A stretch of 64,000 bases of DNA. It comes from Microvirga vignae (lineage in GTDB: Bacteria > Pseudomonadota > Alphaproteobacteria > Rhizobiales > Beijerinckiaceae). The stretch lies in the NCBI RefSeq assembly GCF_001017175.1, contig NZ_LCYG01000060.1, forward strand, positions 1 through 64,000. Reading direction: 5' to 3'. The notes beneath the pieces were generated by a model. It did not search any database. It saw only the letters and a list, made by a program, of their open reading frames with translations, and was not told the DNA's origin. Positions within the stretch are counted from its first letter, which is position 1. Each line of letters starts with the position of its first letter. Positions 10,154-21,378 of this stretch are shown piece by piece. The position numbers were made by a program, and so were the translations under genes.

Positions 10154-11568
10154 CACGCCGCCTTCTCGCCCAGCACTTCGAGTTCACCCGGCAGCGCATA
10201 AGCCCACTGCGTGATGTTGCCGGCGCCAAGGCAGATCACGTAGTCGCCCGGCTTCGCCACACCCTTGATGAGACCCGCAAGGTCTTCCGCTTTTTCGAGT
10301 GCCATCACGCTACGATGGCCGCGCGCCTTGAGGCCGGAGACGAGGCTGTCGCGATCAGCTCCCGGGATCGGCTGCTCGCCCGCGGCATAAACTGGCGCGA
10401 CGATCACCGCATCCGCATCGTTGAAGCAGGTGCAGAACTGATCGAACAGGGACGACAAGCGCGAATAGCGGTGCGGCTGCACCACGGCGATCACCTGGCC
10501 CTCCGTCGATGCGCGCGCGGCTTTGAGCACCGCGGCGATCTCGATGGGATGGTGGCCGTAATCGTCGAACACGGTGATCCCGTTCCACTCGCCCGTGCGC
10601 GTGAAGCGCCGCTTCACGCCGCCAAAGCCTGCGAGCGCCTTGCGGATCGCATCAGGCGAGACACCGAGCTCATGCGCAACGGCGATGGCTGCCGTGGCAT
10701 TGAGCGCATTGTGCGCGCCGGGCATCGGCAGAACGAGATCTTCGAGTTCGAGACGGAAGCCTGGGCGACGGTCACGGATCATCACGCGGAAGCGGTTCTG
10801 ACCGCCGCGCGAGTCCACGTCCATCAAGCGGACATCAGCCTGCGGGTTTTCGCCATAAGTGATAATGCGCCGATCCTCAATGCGACCGACGAGGTCCTGC
10901 ACGGTCGGATGATCGATGCACATCACCGCGAAACCGTAGAACGGGATCGAGTCGATGAAGGAGCGGAAGGCGTCCTTGATCGCATCGTAGGTGCCGAAAT
11001 GATCGAGGTGCTCGGCATCGATGTTCGTGACGATGGCAACGTCCGCCGGCAGCTTGAGGAAGGTGCCGTCGGATTCGTCCGCCTCCACCACCATCCACTG
11101 GCCATCGCCCATGCGGGCATTGGTGCCATAGGCGTTGATGATACCGCCGTTGATCACTGTCGGGTCAAGGCCGCCCGCATCGAGCAGAGTCGCGACGAGC
11201 GATGTCGTCGTGGTCTTGCCGTGCGTACCAGCGACTGCGACGCAGGACTTGAAGCGCATGAGCTCAGCGAGCATTTCCGCGCGGCGCACGACGGGCAGGC
11301 GTTTCTCGCGGGCGACGATCAGCTCCGGGTTGTCTCGCTTGATCGCGGTGGAAACCACGACGATCTCGGCATTCTCTACGTTCTCGGCCTTGTGACCGAT
11401 GAAGGTCTTGATGCCTTTGTCGGCGAGGCGCTTGACGTTGTAGTTGTCGGCAGCGTCCGAGCCCTGAACCGTGTAGCCCAGATTATGCATGACTTCGGCG
11501 ATGCCCGACATGCCGATGCCGCCGATACCGATGAAGTGAATGGGACCTAGCTTCGGCGGCAGTTTCAT
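10153..11568 (-). CDS. murC: UDP-N-acetylmuramate--L-alanine ligase
   Basis: MurC adds L-Ala to UDP-MurNAc using ATP. The N-terminal domain has [15 protein letters not shown], a dinucleotide-type fold that binds the UDP substrate, and the P-loop GTHGKTTTT is at residues 114-122. The central domain carries [11 protein letters not shown], and the C-terminal domain has [11 protein letters not shown]. The length of 471 is standard. Its ATG overlaps the murG stop by four bases. Confidence 0.98.
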   Translation of the reverse strand: MKLPPKLGPIHFIGIGGIGMSGIAEVMHNLGYTVQGSDAADNYNVKRLADKGIKTFIGHKAENVENAEIVVVSTAIKRDNPELIVAREKRLPVVRRAEMLAELMRFKSCVAVAGTHGKTTTTSLVATLLDAGGLDPTVINGGIINAYGTNARMGDGQWMVVEADESDGTFLKLPADVAIVTNIDAEHLDHFGTYDAIKDAFRSFIDSIPFYGFAVMCIDHPTVQDLVGRIEDRRIITYGENPQADVRLMDVDSRGGQNRFRVMIRDRRPGFRLELEDLVLPMPGAHNALNATAAIAVAHELGVSPDAIRKALAGFGGVKRRFTRTGEWNGITVFDDYGHHPIEIAAVLKAARASTEGQVIAVVQPHRYSRLSSLFDQFCTCFNDADAVIVAPVYAAGEQPIPGADRDSLVSGLKARGHRSVMALEKAEDLAGLIKGVAKPGDYVICLGAGNITQWAYALPGELEVLGEKAA

Positions 11569-12695
11569 GAAGGCATTCCGTTCTTGTTAGAAGGTATCAG
11601 GTTGAGGACAGCGTGAGCCAGACGCTCGGCCGCATCCGTGATCCTGGCGCTATGTGCAGCGGCAGCGGCTTTGGTCAAGCGGTCAGGCTCTTGAAAATAG
11701 GAACGAATCTCGTTCGCCAAGCGCTCAGGGGTGAATTCCGTTTGTGGGCAAACGATGGCAGCGCGGAGATCGCCAAGGGTTTTGGCGTTGGCGGCCTGGT
11801 CCTGATCGAGCGAACCCGGCAGTGGCACGAGGATCGAGGGGCGACCGATCACCGCAAGCTCCGCGACTGTCGAGGCACCGGAGCGGGAGATGACGAGATG
11901 CGCGTCACCCAGTCGCTTCGGCAGGTCCTTGAAGAAGGGCTCGGCCTCGAACTCCACGCCCAGACGCTGGTAATGCGCGCGCACCCGCTCCAGGTCCTCT
12001 CCCCTCGCCTGCTGGGTGATGGTGACGCGAGCGCGCAGTTCCGGCGGCAGCAACTCGATGGCCGGCGGAACGACATCGCTCATCACGCGCGCGCCCTGGC
12101 TGCCCCCCACGACGAGGAGGCGCATCTTTCCGCTCGGCTCAAGCGTGGAGTAAGCCTGCTGAGAGGCTTTCAGCACCGCCGGACGGATAGGATTACCAGT
12201 CTGGATCACCTGGCCCGGTACATTCTCCGGGATGCCCTTGATATTGGCAAAGCCAGTCGCGATCACCGTGGCGCGACGCGCGAGCAGCCGGTTTGCGCGG
12301 CCCATCACGCCATTGGCCTCGTGGATCACCGTCGGCACTTTGAGGAGCGATGCGGCAACGACTGGCGGCACGGTAGGATAGCCGCCGAAGCCGACAACCG
12401 CATCCGGCTTCAGTTTGCGAATGGTGCCCATGGCTTTCAGCGTCCCTTGAGCAAGCAGCAGCGCGGCCTTCGCAATCTGCGGTACGGAACGGCCTGAGGG
12501 CGTGGCGGACGGGATCTCGATGATCTCGTCCGCCGGGAACGAGCCTGCATAGGCATTCGCGCGCTTGTCGGTGGCAAGCACCACGCGGCAGTCGGAAGCC
12601 TTCAGCACGTTGGCGAGGGCTTCCGCTGGGAAGAGATGGCCACCGGTGCCGCCGGCGGTGAGAAGGACGAGAGGCTTATTTTTCACCGCTGCCAT
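11565..12695 (-). CDS. murG: Lipid II synthase glycosyltransferase MurG
   Basis: MurG transfers GlcNAc to lipid I on the inner face of the membrane, making lipid II. The loop [17 protein letters not shown] (GGTGGH at residues 15-20) and the C-terminal [12 protein letters not shown] and [14 protein letters not shown] match the GT28 family. The frame runs open far upstream into ftsW, but similarity starts only at the ATG at 12695, giving 376 residues and a 13-base overlap with the end of ftsW. Confidence 0.97.
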   Translation of the reverse strand: MAAVKNKPLVLLTAGGTGGHLFPAEALANVLKASDCRVVLATDKRANAYAGSFPADEIIEIPSATPSGRSVPQIAKAALLLAQGTLKAMGTIRKLKPDAVVGFGGYPTVPPVVAASLLKVPTVIHEANGVMGRANRLLARRATVIATGFANIKGIPENVPGQVIQTGNPIRPAVLKASQQAYSTLEPSGKMRLLVVGGSQGARVMSDVVPPAIELLPPELRARVTITQQARGEDLERVRAHYQRLGVEFEAEPFFKDLPKRLGDAHLVISRSGASTVAELAVIGRPSILVPLPGSLDQDQAANAKTLGDLRAAIVCPQTEFTPERLANEIRSYFQEPDRLTKAAAAAHSARITDAAERLAHAVLNLIPSNKNGMPS

Positions 12696-13825
12696 TCCTG
12701 ATTGAACTGCTCCATCATTTCGGCGCGTGGGCGGCGGCGGGTGAGCGCGATGAGGAAGCCCATCCCGAGCGCCAGCGACAGCAGCGAGGAGCCGCCATAG
12801 GAGATGAACGGGAGCGTCATGCCCTTGGCGGGCATGAGGTGCACATTCACCATCATGTTGATGGCGGCCTGCAATCCGAACATGAGGACGAGGCCCGTGG
12901 CGGCGAGACGGCAGAAGGTGTCCTCGTTTCTCTTGGCGAGCATCAGGCCGCGCAGCACGATGAAGGCGAAGAGCACAAGCAGACCGAGGCACACGATGAT
13001 GCCGAACTCTTCCGCCGTCACGGCGAAGATGAAGTCGGTATGCGCATCGGGAAGGATGCGCTTCACCGTTCCCTCGCCGGGACCGCGCCCAAGCCAACCG
13101 CCGCGCGAGAAGGATTCCATCGCCGTATCCACCTGGAACGTGTCCCCCGAATCCTTGTCGAGGAAGCGCTCGAAACGGGCGCGCACGTGCGGCAGGAATT
13201 CGTAGGCCGCGACGATGCCGACAAGACCCGCACCACCAAGGCCCATCACCCAGAACCAGTGCAGGCCCGCGACGAAGAAAAGACCGCACCATACGATGGT
13301 GACGAGCATGGTCTGGCCAAAATCGGGCTGCAGGATGAGCGGGATGATCGTAGCCGGCAGGAGCATCAGCGCGAGGAGCGCGCCCGGCATATCCTTGCGC
13401 CGCGCACCCTCGGAGAAGGCCCAGGCGGCAAGAACGACGAAAGCCGGCTTCACGAATTCGGAGGGCTGGATACCGAGCGGGCCGATCAGGACCCAGCGAT
13501 GCGCACCTTTGATCTCAGGCCCGAACTGGAAGGCGAGCCCGATCAACACCATGCCACCGAGATAGACCAGCAGCGCCAGGCGACGGATGTGGCGCAGGGA
13601 CAGGAACGAGACCGGCAGCATGATGAGAAGCGCCGGAATCAGGAATAGCACCTGACGGTTCACGAAGTGGAAGGTCGAGAGCCCCAGGCGTTCCGCGACG
13701 GGCGGGCCGCCCGCCATGAGAAAGACGAGACCTGCGAGCATGAGAATTGCAAGCGCCGCCAGCAGCAGCCGGTCGACGGTCCACCACCAATCGCTGAAAG
13801 CCGAGCGTTCCGCGCGCGACACCAT
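12683..13825 (-). CDS. ftsW: Peptidoglycan glycosyltransferase FtsW
   Basis: FtsW is the SEDS-family polymerase that builds septal glycan strands together with FtsI. The 380-residue protein is strongly hydrophobic with about ten membrane segments. SEDS features include GAHRWVLIGPLGIQPSEFVK, ILPDAHTDFIFAVTAEEFG and GMTLPFISYGGSSLL. I prefer the ATG at 13825 (AAGGGGG eight bases upstream) to a TTG two codons earlier. It follows murD by two bases and overlaps murG. Confidence 0.97.
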   Translation of the reverse strand: MVSRAERSAFSDWWWTVDRLLLAALAILMLAGLVFLMAGGPPVAERLGLSTFHFVNRQVLFLIPALLIMLPVSFLSLRHIRRLALLVYLGGMVLIGLAFQFGPEIKGAHRWVLIGPLGIQPSEFVKPAFVVLAAWAFSEGARRKDMPGALLALMLLPATIIPLILQPDFGQTMLVTIVWCGLFFVAGLHWFWVMGLGGAGLVGIVAAYEFLPHVRARFERFLDKDSGDTFQVDTAMESFSRGGWLGRGPGEGTVKRILPDAHTDFIFAVTAEEFGIIVCLGLLVLFAFIVLRGLMLAKRNEDTFCRLAATGLVLMFGLQAAINMMVNVHLMPAKGMTLPFISYGGSSLLSLALGMGFLIALTRRRPRAEMMEQFNQEWQR

Positions 13826-13827
13826 CT

Positions 13828-15219
13828 TCAAGCCCCCTTGGCTTCAACACCCGGCAATGCCCGGACTAGCTCGCGAAAATGATTTCCGCGCACTTCGTAA
13901 TTCGGAAACTGATCGTAGGATGCGCAGGCAGGCGACAGGAGAACAACCGAGGGTCCATTCATCGCCGCCGCATCGGCTGCCGCCTGCTGAACGGCATTGT
14001 CGAGCGTGCCGGAGCGGACATAAGGGACACCGTTCCCAAGCGTCTTTGCGAACTCTTCCGTGGCCGCGCCGATCAGATAGGCCTTGCGGATCTTCGGGAA
14101 GTATTCTTTCAGAGGCTCGATGCCGCCTTCCTTCGGCTTGCCGCCGAGAATCCAGAGGATGTTGTCGAAGGACTTGAGTGCCTTCTCCGTGGAGTCGGCG
14201 TTGGTGGCCTTGGAGTCGTTGATGAAGAGCGTCGAACGAATACGCCCGACCTCTTCCATGCGGTGAGGAAGACCGGGGAACGTATAAAGACCAGACCTGA
14301 TCTTCTCGCCGGAGACACCGAGCGCCACGGCGACAGCAACGGCCGCTGCTGCATTCTGGGCATTGTGAGAGCCACGCAGTGAACCGATGCCCGCCAGATC
14401 AGCCACAGCGACCGCATCAGACGGAGTGACTTGAACCAGGGTGGTACCGTCAGCAAAGAAACCTTCTGCACCCATTGGCTCGATGGAGATGCGTGTCACT
14501 TTCACGCCTTTTGCAGTGCAGGTGTCCGCAATCGCACGGCTCAAACCATCATCAATTCCGATGACCGCCTGCTGGGCCTTCGCCACCAGCCGCTCCTTGA
14601 TCGCCGCGTAGCTCTCCATCGTCCCATGCCGGTCGATGTGATCCGGCGACAAGTTGAGGTGAACGCCGACCGTGGGCGCTAACGACGGCGCAAGGTCGAT
14701 CTGGAACGAGGAGCACTCGATCACGTGGATGCGGCTGTCGGAGGGCGGCTCAAGCGAGAGGATCGCGGTTCCGATATTGCCGCCCATCTGCACGTCGCGG
14801 CCTGCCTCGCGCAGGATATGCGCAATGAGCGCGGTCGTCGTGGACTTGCCGTTGGTCCCGGTGATGGCGACGAAGGGTGCGTCCGGCGCAATCCTCGCAC
14901 GCTCGCGGCAGAAGAGCTCGATATCACCGATGATCTCGACGCCCGCCTCGTTCGCTAGCTTTGCCGACCAGTGCGGTTCCGGATGCGTCAGGGGAACGCC
15001 GGGCGAGAGGATAAGCGCCGACACTTTCGACCAATCGAGCTGGCGCAGATCGCCCGTCCCGATACCCTTGGCGGCAGCTTCGGTCATCTTTGCGGGATTA
15101 TCGTCGCAAGCCACGACGTGCGCCCCACCCTCTTTCAAGGCGAGCGCCGTCACGAGGCCCGATCCGCCAAGGCCGAAGAGGGCGACTGTTTTGCCGGAGA
15201 AGGTCGTGACGGGCGTCAT
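13828..15219 (-). CDS. murD: UDP-N-acetylmuramoylalanine--D-glutamate ligase
   Basis: MurD adds D-Glu to the growing muropeptide. The P-loop [11 protein letters not shown] is at residues 120-130, the N-terminal UDP-binding region reads [18 protein letters not shown], and [21 protein letters not shown] and [13 protein letters not shown] match the central and C-terminal domains. The length of 463 is usual. It lies six bases from mraY and two from ftsW, consistent with one operon. Confidence 0.97.
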   Translation of the reverse strand: MTPVTTFSGKTVALFGLGGSGLVTALALKEGGAHVVACDDNPAKMTEAAAKGIGTGDLRQLDWSKVSALILSPGVPLTHPEPHWSAKLANEAGVEIIGDIELFCRERARIAPDAPFVAITGTNGKSTTTALIAHILREAGRDVQMGGNIGTAILSLEPPSDSRIHVIECSSFQIDLAPSLAPTVGVHLNLSPDHIDRHGTMESYAAIKERLVAKAQQAVIGIDDGLSRAIADTCTAKGVKVTRISIEPMGAEGFFADGTTLVQVTPSDAVAVADLAGIGSLRGSHNAQNAAAAVAVAVALGVSGEKIRSGLYTFPGLPHRMEEVGRIRSTLFINDSKATNADSTEKALKSFDNILWILGGKPKEGGIEPLKEYFPKIRKAYLIGAATEEFAKTLGNGVPYVRSGTLDNAVQQAAADAAAMNGPSVVLLSPACASYDQFPNYEVRGNHFRELVRALPGVEAKGA

Positions 15220-15225
15220 CAGAAT

Positions 15226-16311
15226 TTACCGCAACTTGAGGGTCGAGAGGCCGACGAGGGCGAGCACCACGGCGATGATCCAGAAGCGGATCACCACCTG
15301 AGGCTCGGTCCAGCCCAGCTGCTCGAAGTGATGGTGAATCGGCGCCATCTTGAAGACGCGCTTGCCCGTGAGCTTGAACGAGGCCACCTGGATGATCACG
15401 GACATGATCTCCAGCACGAAGAGACCGCCGACGATGGCGAGCACGACCTCGTGCTTCGTTGCCACCGCAATGGTGCCGAGAAGGCCACCGAGTGCGAGCG
15501 AACCCGTGTCGCCCATGAAGATCTGCGCCGGAGGCGCATTGAACCAGAGGAAGCCTATGCCGGCGCCAATTAACGCGCCGCAGATCACGGCAAGCTCGCC
15601 GGTGCCGGGCACGAAGTGGATCTGCAGGTAATTGGCGAAGACGGCATTACCGGCGAGGTACGCAATAAAGCCAAAGGTGCCTGCCGCGATCATGACCGGC
15701 ACGATGGCAAGACCATCGAGACCATCCGTGATGTTCACCGCATTGCCTGCGCCGACGATCACGAAGCCCGCGAAGACGATGTAGAACCAACCCAGATTGA
15801 AGAGCAGTTCCTTCGAGAACGGCAGCGCCAGTTTGTTCGCAAGACCGGGCGTTGCCATGTAGGAAATGGCAACGCAGGCGACAGCCGCGATGATCGCCTC
15901 GATGGCAAGACGCGATTTGCCCGAGAAACCCTTATGCGACTGCTTCGTGACTTTCAGGTAATCGTCGTAAAAGCCGATGGCACCGAAGCCGACGGTCACG
16001 AACAGCACGATCCAGACATAATGGTTTTCGAGATTGGCCCAGAGCAGCGTCGAAACCAGCACGCCCGCCATGATCATCAGGCCGCCCATGGTCGGCGTGC
16101 CGCGCTTCGTGAGAAGGTGCGATTGCGGTCCATCCTCACGGATCGGCTGCCCCTTGCCCTGGCGTACGCGCAGCAACGAGATGATCGACGGCCCAAACAG
16201 GAACACGAAGAGCATGGCTGTCGCCGTCGCGCCCCCGGTGCGGAACGTGATGTAGCGGAAGATATTAAGAGGGCTGAAGTAGGGGCTGAGCTCAGCCAAC
16301 CAGGTCAACAT
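15226..16311 (-). CDS. mraY: Phospho-N-acetylmuramoyl-pentapeptide-transferase
   Basis: MraY couples UDP-MurNAc-pentapeptide to undecaprenyl phosphate, producing lipid I at the inner membrane. The 361-residue protein has about ten hydrophobic segments. Catalytic and cofactor motifs are plain: [19 protein letters not shown] in the second cytoplasmic loop, [27 protein letters not shown], and MAPIHHHFE. The spacing to murF is six bases. Confidence 0.98.
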   Translation of the reverse strand: MLTWLAELSPYFSPLNIFRYITFRTGGATATAMLFVFLFGPSIISLLRVRQGKGQPIREDGPQSHLLTKRGTPTMGGLMIMAGVLVSTLLWANLENHYVWIVLFVTVGFGAIGFYDDYLKVTKQSHKGFSGKSRLAIEAIIAAVACVAISYMATPGLANKLALPFSKELLFNLGWFYIVFAGFVIVGAGNAVNITDGLDGLAIVPVMIAAGTFGFIAYLAGNAVFANYLQIHFVPGTGELAVICGALIGAGIGFLWFNAPPAQIFMGDTGSLALGGLLGTIAVATKHEVVLAIVGGLFVLEIMSVIIQVASFKLTGKRVFKMAPIHHHFEQLGWTEPQVVIRFWIIAVVLALVGLSTLKLR

Positions 16312-16317
16312 TCGTGT

Positions 16318-17748
16318 TTATCCTTTCAGCGCGTTCGCCGTTGGGCTCGCGCCGTAACGTTCTTTCAGAGCCTTGACGACCAAAGCCATCTTCATGCTGA
16401 GCGATCCCTTGACGGTCACCGCATCGCCGGGACGGATTGCAGCGCAGACCACATCGATGAGCTCGGCGGAGGTCCCAGCATGCGCCGCAACCTTCGCCTC
16501 CGGCAGGCGGTCGACGAGATTCTTCATCAAAGGCCCTGCCGCGAAAACAAGATCGATGTTGTTGGCTTCGATCGCCTCTGCGAGTCCCTCGTGAAGGGCG
16601 GGACCCTTCTCGCCCAGCTCCTTCATGTCGCCCAGCACAGCTAGACGCCGAGCTTGGCCGTTAAGTTCCATCGCGCCCAGATTGGCAAGCGCTGCCCGCA
16701 TGGAGGCTGGATTCGCATTGTAGCTCTCGTCAATGAGCAGCGCCTCGTCTCCGTCGATGGAGAGCATCGTGCGCTCGCCGCGCCCCACGGGGGGCTTCAG
16801 ATCGGCAAAGGAAACCGCAACCTGCGCCAGATCCACGCCGAGCGCATGGCATGCGGCAAGCACGCTCAAGGAATTGAGGGCGATATGCCGTCCCGCCGTG
16901 CCGATCCTGTAGCTCAGAAGCTGGCCGAAGACGCGGGCCTCGACGAGCGACTGGTCGGGTTTTACGACGATCCGCTCGGCGCGGATATCGGCAGCCTCCT
17001 GCTCCCCGAAGGAGATTACACGGCCTGCGGCGGACGCGAGCGCGTGCGCCTTCATGCGCTCGAAATATGGGCTGTCGCGGTTGATCACCGCCGTGCCGCC
17101 GGGCTCCAGGCCAGAGAAGATCTCGCCCTTGGCATCCGCGATGCCCCAGAGCGAAGGAAAGAATTCGATATGCACCGGCTCGATGGTGGTGATCACGGCC
17201 ACATGCGGGCGAACCATCGCGGTGAGCGGCAGGATTTCGTGGGCATGGTTCATGCCGATCTCGAACACGCCGAATTCGGTCCCGCGCGGCATACGGGAGA
17301 GGGTGAGCGGAACGCCCCAATGGTTGTTGTAGGAGGCGACTGACGCGTGTGTCGCGCCCTGACGGGAGAGCGCAAGGCGCATGGCTTCCTTCGTGCCGGT
17401 TTTGCCGACAGATCCCGTGATCGCGACGATCTTCGCATCCGTGCGCTTGCGTGCCGCACGACCCAACTGGCGCATGGCTTCGAGAACGTCAGGCACGACG
17501 ATGAGCCTGTCGGATGCGAAGGCAGGAGCTTTTTCCTCGGACACGACAGCGCCCGCAGCACCCTTCTCGAGAGCGCCCGGCACGAAATCATGACCGTCAT
17601 GCACATCGCCCTTGATGGCGAAATAGAGATCGCCGGGCTCCAGCGTGCGCGTGTCGATGGAGGCGCCGGTCGCCTTGTCAAAGCCGCGGCCGATACGGGC
17701 GCCGGTGGCGGCTACGATCTCATCCAAGCTCCACAAAGGTGAACTCAT
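16318..17748 (-). CDS. murF: UDP-MurNAc-tripeptide--D-alanyl-D-alanine ligase
   Basis: MurF completes the pentapeptide by adding the D-Ala-D-Ala made by Ddl. The P-loop ITGSVGKTGTKE is at about residues 110-121. SYNNHWGVPLTLSRM and LLIDESYNANPASMRAAL are typical family segments. The start ATG overlaps the murE stop by four bases. The 476 residues are within the usual range. Confidence 0.97.
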   Translation of the reverse strand: MSSPLWSLDEIVAATGARIGRGFDKATGASIDTRTLEPGDLYFAIKGDVHDGHDFVPGALEKGAAGAVVSEEKAPAFASDRLIVVPDVLEAMRQLGRAARKRTDAKIVAITGSVGKTGTKEAMRLALSRQGATHASVASYNNHWGVPLTLSRMPRGTEFGVFEIGMNHAHEILPLTAMVRPHVAVITTIEPVHIEFFPSLWGIADAKGEIFSGLEPGGTAVINRDSPYFERMKAHALASAAGRVISFGEQEAADIRAERIVVKPDQSLVEARVFGQLLSYRIGTAGRHIALNSLSVLAACHALGVDLAQVAVSFADLKPPVGRGERTMLSIDGDEALLIDESYNANPASMRAALANLGAMELNGQARRLAVLGDMKELGEKGPALHEGLAEAIEANNIDLVFAAGPLMKNLVDRLPEAKVAAHAGTSAELIDVVCAAIRPGDAVTVKGSLSMKMALVVKALKERYGASPTANALKG

Positions 17749-19211
17749 CCCTGCCTCTCCGCAATAGCCGCCCGGACCTCGTCATGATCCGAGAACGGCA
17801 GGGTCCGGTCGCCGATGATTTGGCCCGTTTCATGGCCTTTGCCGGCCACGACCAGAATATCGCCCGGTTGGAGCTCTTTCACGGCGGTGCGGATGGCCAA
17901 AGCCCGGTCTCCGATCTCGCGGGCACCGGGAGCCCCTTTCAACACCTCGGCACGGATCGCGGCTGGGTCTTCGGAGCGAGGATTATCGTCCGTGACGATG
18001 ACAATATCCGCCTTATCGGCGGCGATGCGGCCCATGAGTGGACGCTTGCCCTTGTCGCGATCTCCGCCGCAACCGACGATGCAGACGAGACGACCTTTGG
18101 TGAAGGGGCGCAGGGCATCGAGCACATGGGCCAGTGCATCGGGCTTGTGCGCGTAATCGACGATGCAGATCGCACCATCGACCTCGCCCACCTGCTCGAG
18201 CCGGCCCGAGACACCTTTCAGCGTCTTGAAGCCCTCGAAGACTTCGTCCGCCCTGCCCCCGCCTTCCACAGAGAGCACGAGACCGGCGGCGACGAGCGCA
18301 TTCTCGACCTGGAAGGCACCGAGAAGCGGCAGGGTCGTTTCGAACTCTTTGCCGAACGCTTCAATGGTCAGAGTCTGTCTGAAGCCTTCCGGACGCGCTT
18401 CGACGAGACGCAACGTCTCGCCCATGCTTCCGGTGGTCAGCATCGTCAGACCGCGATTGCGCACACCATGCTGGAACACATCCGCGTAAGGCCCATCGGC
18501 ATTGATGATGGCAGGAGCATCGGCAGGCAGAAGCGTGTCGAACAGGCGCAGCTTCGCGGCGGCATAAGCCTCGGTCGTGTTGTGATAATCGAGGTGGTCG
18601 CGACCGAGATTGGTGAAGCCCGCAGCGCTCAGGCGAACACCGTCGAGGCGGCGCTGATCGATTCCGTGGGAAGAGGCCTCCATTGCCAGACGAACCACGC
18701 CATCCTTCGCGAGCTTGTCGAGCGTCTGATGCAGAGAGATCGGATCAGGCGTCGTGAGCGAGCCATAGGCCGCGCCATCCGACGTGATCACGCCGAGCGT
18801 GCCGAGGCTTGCCGATTTGTAACCGAGCGACGCGAAGAGCTGGCGCGTGAAATCGGCCACGGAGCTCTTGCCGCTTGTGCCTGTGACAGCAACCACCTTC
18901 TCCGGCTGCTGCGGATAGAACCGGGATGCTGCGAGCGAGAGAGCCTCCCGCACATCGCGCACGCGAATATACGCTACGTTGGCAGCCAAGGCGGAAGGAC
19001 GCTCCGCCTCTCCCACGATGGCAACCGCGCCAGCGGTCACTGCCTGCGTCACGAAGCTCATGCCGTCCACCTTCGTGCCTGGCACGGCGAAAAACACGCT
19101 GCCGGGCCCGACTCTGCGGCTGTCGGAGGCGATGCCCGTCACAGACAAGTGTGCTTCCGGAAAGCCCTTGGCCTCCGGAAGCAGATCGCTCAATTGAATG
19201 GAGTTCGTCAT
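17745..19211 (-). CDS. murE: UDP-MurNAc-dipeptide--meso-diaminopimelate ligase
   Basis: MurE adds the third residue of the stem peptide. The P-loop TGTSGKSS is at about residues 110-117, and the motif DDNPRSEDP indicates meso-diaminopimelate rather than lysine as substrate, as expected for a Gram-negative cell. The ATG at 19211 lies two bases after the ftsI stop and gives 488 residues; an upstream codon at 19229 would overlap ftsI and is less likely. Confidence 0.97.
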   Translation of the reverse strand: MTNSIQLSDLLPEAKGFPEAHLSVTGIASDSRRVGPGSVFFAVPGTKVDGMSFVTQAVTAGAVAIVGEAERPSALAANVAYIRVRDVREALSLAASRFYPQQPEKVVAVTGTSGKSSVADFTRQLFASLGYKSASLGTLGVITSDGAAYGSLTTPDPISLHQTLDKLAKDGVVRLAMEASSHGIDQRRLDGVRLSAAGFTNLGRDHLDYHNTTEAYAAAKLRLFDTLLPADAPAIINADGPYADVFQHGVRNRGLTMLTTGSMGETLRLVEARPEGFRQTLTIEAFGKEFETTLPLLGAFQVENALVAAGLVLSVEGGGRADEVFEGFKTLKGVSGRLEQVGEVDGAICIVDYAHKPDALAHVLDALRPFTKGRLVCIVGCGGDRDKGKRPLMGRIAADKADIVIVTDDNPRSEDPAAIRAEVLKGAPGAREIGDRALAIRTAVKELQPGDILVVAGKGHETGQIIGDRTLPFSDHDEVRAAIAERQG

Positions 19212-19213
19212 GA

Positions 19214-20977
19214 TTACCGGATGCCCCATGCGTTGAGGCGCGACATGAGTGGGAAAGGCTGTACCGGCGGCTCGAACCGGGGAGGAACTCCCAAGAGCGG
19301 CGCGACGCGTTCGATGATGTTTCCTGTCACGGGACCCGCATTCCAGCCGGCGGTCGAGAAGCCGTAGGTGCCCTCGACCGCCTGCGGCTCGTCCATAATG
19401 GTCAGGAACACGTATTTCGGCTTGTCCGCAGGGACAACCGCCGTGAACGTAGTGAAGTTCTTGTTCTTGGCATAGCGGCCGTTGATCACCTTCTCCGCCG
19501 TGCCGGTCTTGCCGCCGACGAAGAAGCCCGCGATTGACGCCGACCCCGCCGAGCCTTCCGGGGTCGAGGCGTTGAGGCGCATCACATAGCGCATGGCCTC
19601 GCTTGTCTCAGGCTTGAGTACCTGCAACGCATTCTGCCGCGCCTCGGCCTCAGTGCGTTTCAAAAAGGTCGGCTTGATCATCACGCCGCCATTGACCAGT
19701 GCTCCGACGGCCATGAGTGCTTGGAGCGGCGCGACGGCAAGGCCGTGGCCGAAGGCGATGGTCATGGTGTTGAGCTCGCCCCAGCGGGGCGGAATGATCG
19801 GCAAGGCGTTTTCAGGCAGCTCCGTTTCGAGGCGGGACAGCTGGCCCATCTTGCGCAGGAAGGTTTTGTGGCCCTCGACGCCGATGCCGAGCGCCATGCG
19901 CGCCGTCCCGATATTGGACGAGTGAACGAACACTTCCGGTGTCGTCAGAATGCGGCGCGTGGGGTGATAGTCGCCGATGGTGAACTTTCCATAGCGCAGA
20001 CCGGACCGGGCATCGAAGGTCGAGTTGATGTTGTATTTTCCGGAATCGAGCGCCATCGCCACGGTGAGCGCCTTGAAGGTCGAGCCCATCTCGAACACGC
20101 CGACATTGATGCGGTTGATCCGGTCCTTGTCGAGCGCGTCCACGGGGTTGTTGGGATCGTAGTCGGGCAGCGAGACAAGGGCGATTACCTCGCCGGTGTT
20201 CACGTCCAGGACAGCGCCGGCAGTGGCCTTCGCCTTGAACTTCGCCATGCCCTTCGCAAGCTCGTCACGCAGAGCATGCTGCACGCGCAGATCGAGCGAG
20301 AGCTGAACGGGCTTCAGATCGGCGGCGGAGATGTTGAAGCCTGCACCGTTGAGATCCTGCAGGCCCATGCTGTCGATGTATTTCTCGATGCCAGCGATGC
20401 CCACGTTGTCCACGTTGGCAAAGCCCAGCACGTGAGCAGCAGCCTCGGCATTCGGATAGACACGCTTGTTCTCAGGCAGGAACCCCACACCCGGAATGCC
20501 GAGTCGGTGCACCTCGGCCTGCTGGCGCGGCGTGATCTCGCGCTTGACCCAGACGAAGCCCTTCTTGGTGTTGAGCTTGTTGCGCAGCTCCGTGGCATCG
20601 AGATCGGGCAGAACGGCGGTGAGCAACTCCACCGCCTCATCCTTGTCGATGATGTTGCGTGGCTCCGCGAAGACGGAGACCATCTTCACATCGGTGGCGA
20701 GGATTTCTCCATTGCGGTCCACGATATCGGGACGAGCTGCGGAGATTTCCGAAGAAGCCGCGCGCCGCACCTCGCTCGTGTTCTCGCTGGTCACGGCGAG
20801 CTGAACGAGACGCCCCCCAATCACACTGAACAGACCGACGAAACAGAAGGCGGCCAAGCCCACACGGGACGTGCTCTTGTCGAGACGCAACCGGAACAGC
20901 TCTCGCGCATACGAGAGAATGCCTGTCTTGGGTGGAGGGCTCTTAGCCTTCAGTTCGAGTTGAGGCTCGTGCAACAC
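19214..20977 (-). CDS. ftsI: Septal peptidoglycan transpeptidase FtsI (PBP3)
   Basis: FtsI is the class B penicillin-binding protein that cross-links septal peptidoglycan. A cytoplasmic tail is followed by a membrane anchor at about residues 40-60. The transpeptidase motifs are STFK at 299-302 (nucleophilic serine), SSN at 353-355 and KTG at 490-492. A GTG start five bases after the ftsL stop gives 587 residues. It works with FtsW, encoded in the same cluster. Confidence 0.97.
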   Translation of the reverse strand: MLHEPQLELKAKSPPPKTGILSYARELFRLRLDKSTSRVGLAAFCFVGLFSVIGGRLVQLAVTSENTSEVRRAASSEISAARPDIVDRNGEILATDVKMVSVFAEPRNIIDKDEAVELLTAVLPDLDATELRNKLNTKKGFVWVKREITPRQQAEVHRLGIPGVGFLPENKRVYPNAEAAAHVLGFANVDNVGIAGIEKYIDSMGLQDLNGAGFNISAADLKPVQLSLDLRVQHALRDELAKGMAKFKAKATAGAVLDVNTGEVIALVSLPDYDPNNPVDALDKDRINRINVGVFEMGSTFKALTVAMALDSGKYNINSTFDARSGLRYGKFTIGDYHPTRRILTTPEVFVHSSNIGTARMALGIGVEGHKTFLRKMGQLSRLETELPENALPIIPPRWGELNTMTIAFGHGLAVAPLQALMAVGALVNGGVMIKPTFLKRTEAEARQNALQVLKPETSEAMRYVMRLNASTPEGSAGSASIAGFFVGGKTGTAEKVINGRYAKNKNFTTFTAVVPADKPKYVFLTIMDEPQAVEGTYGFSTAGWNAGPVTGNIIERVAPLLGVPPRFEPPVQPFPLMSRLNAWGIR

Positions 20978-20982
20978 GGGGC

Positions 20983-21378
20983 TTACCGGTTCGGGGTTCG
21001 GGTCGATGGGGTACGGGCTTCGTTGCTCTTGTCCTTCGGCGTTGCCGTCGGTTCGAGCAGGCCAAGCGCTTCGAGTTTGCGGCCGATCTCATCCTCGCGC
21101 GTCGGACGGTTCGGCAGATCGGACAGACGCGCCAGTTGCTGGATCTTCAGGGCATGAAGATCGAGATGCTGATCGGCAGCGGCCTGAAGGCGATCCGGGC
21201 GGTCGAGATATTGCCACTCAGCCTGCAGCACGGCGATGGCTTCGCGCTCGCGCTGCACCTTGGATTTCAGCTTCGCCACCTGCTCGGCATAGTAGAGCGT
21301 GTCGTACTTGATCGAATAGGCATAGCCCGCCGAAGCGATGAGGGCGGAGATCGCGACGAAATGGAGCAGCTTGGTCAT
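20983..21378 (-). CDS. ftsL: Cell division protein FtsL
   Basis: FtsL is a short bitopic divisome protein that pairs with FtsQ and FtsB. The 131-residue product has one membrane segment at about residues 6-24 and then a coiled-coil region rich in Leu, Gln and Lys ([20 protein letters not shown]), with the LxxEWxxLxxPxRL-like stretch [15 protein letters not shown]. Sequence identity across FtsL proteins is low, so position between rsmH and ftsI is important evidence. The C-terminal tail is Pro/Thr-rich and probably disordered. It overlaps rsmH by four bases. Confidence 0.93.
   Translation of the reverse strand: MTKLLHFVAISALIASAGYAYSIKYDTLYYAEQVAKLKSKVQREREAIAVLQAEWQYLDRPDRLQAAADQHLDLHALKIQQLARLSDLPNRPTREDEIGRKLEALGLLEPTATPKDKSNEARTPSTRTPNR

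Noticed and set aside
12696..13292. N-terminal extension of the murG frame
   Set aside because: It is the ftsW sequence read in another frame; MurG similarity begins at 12695.
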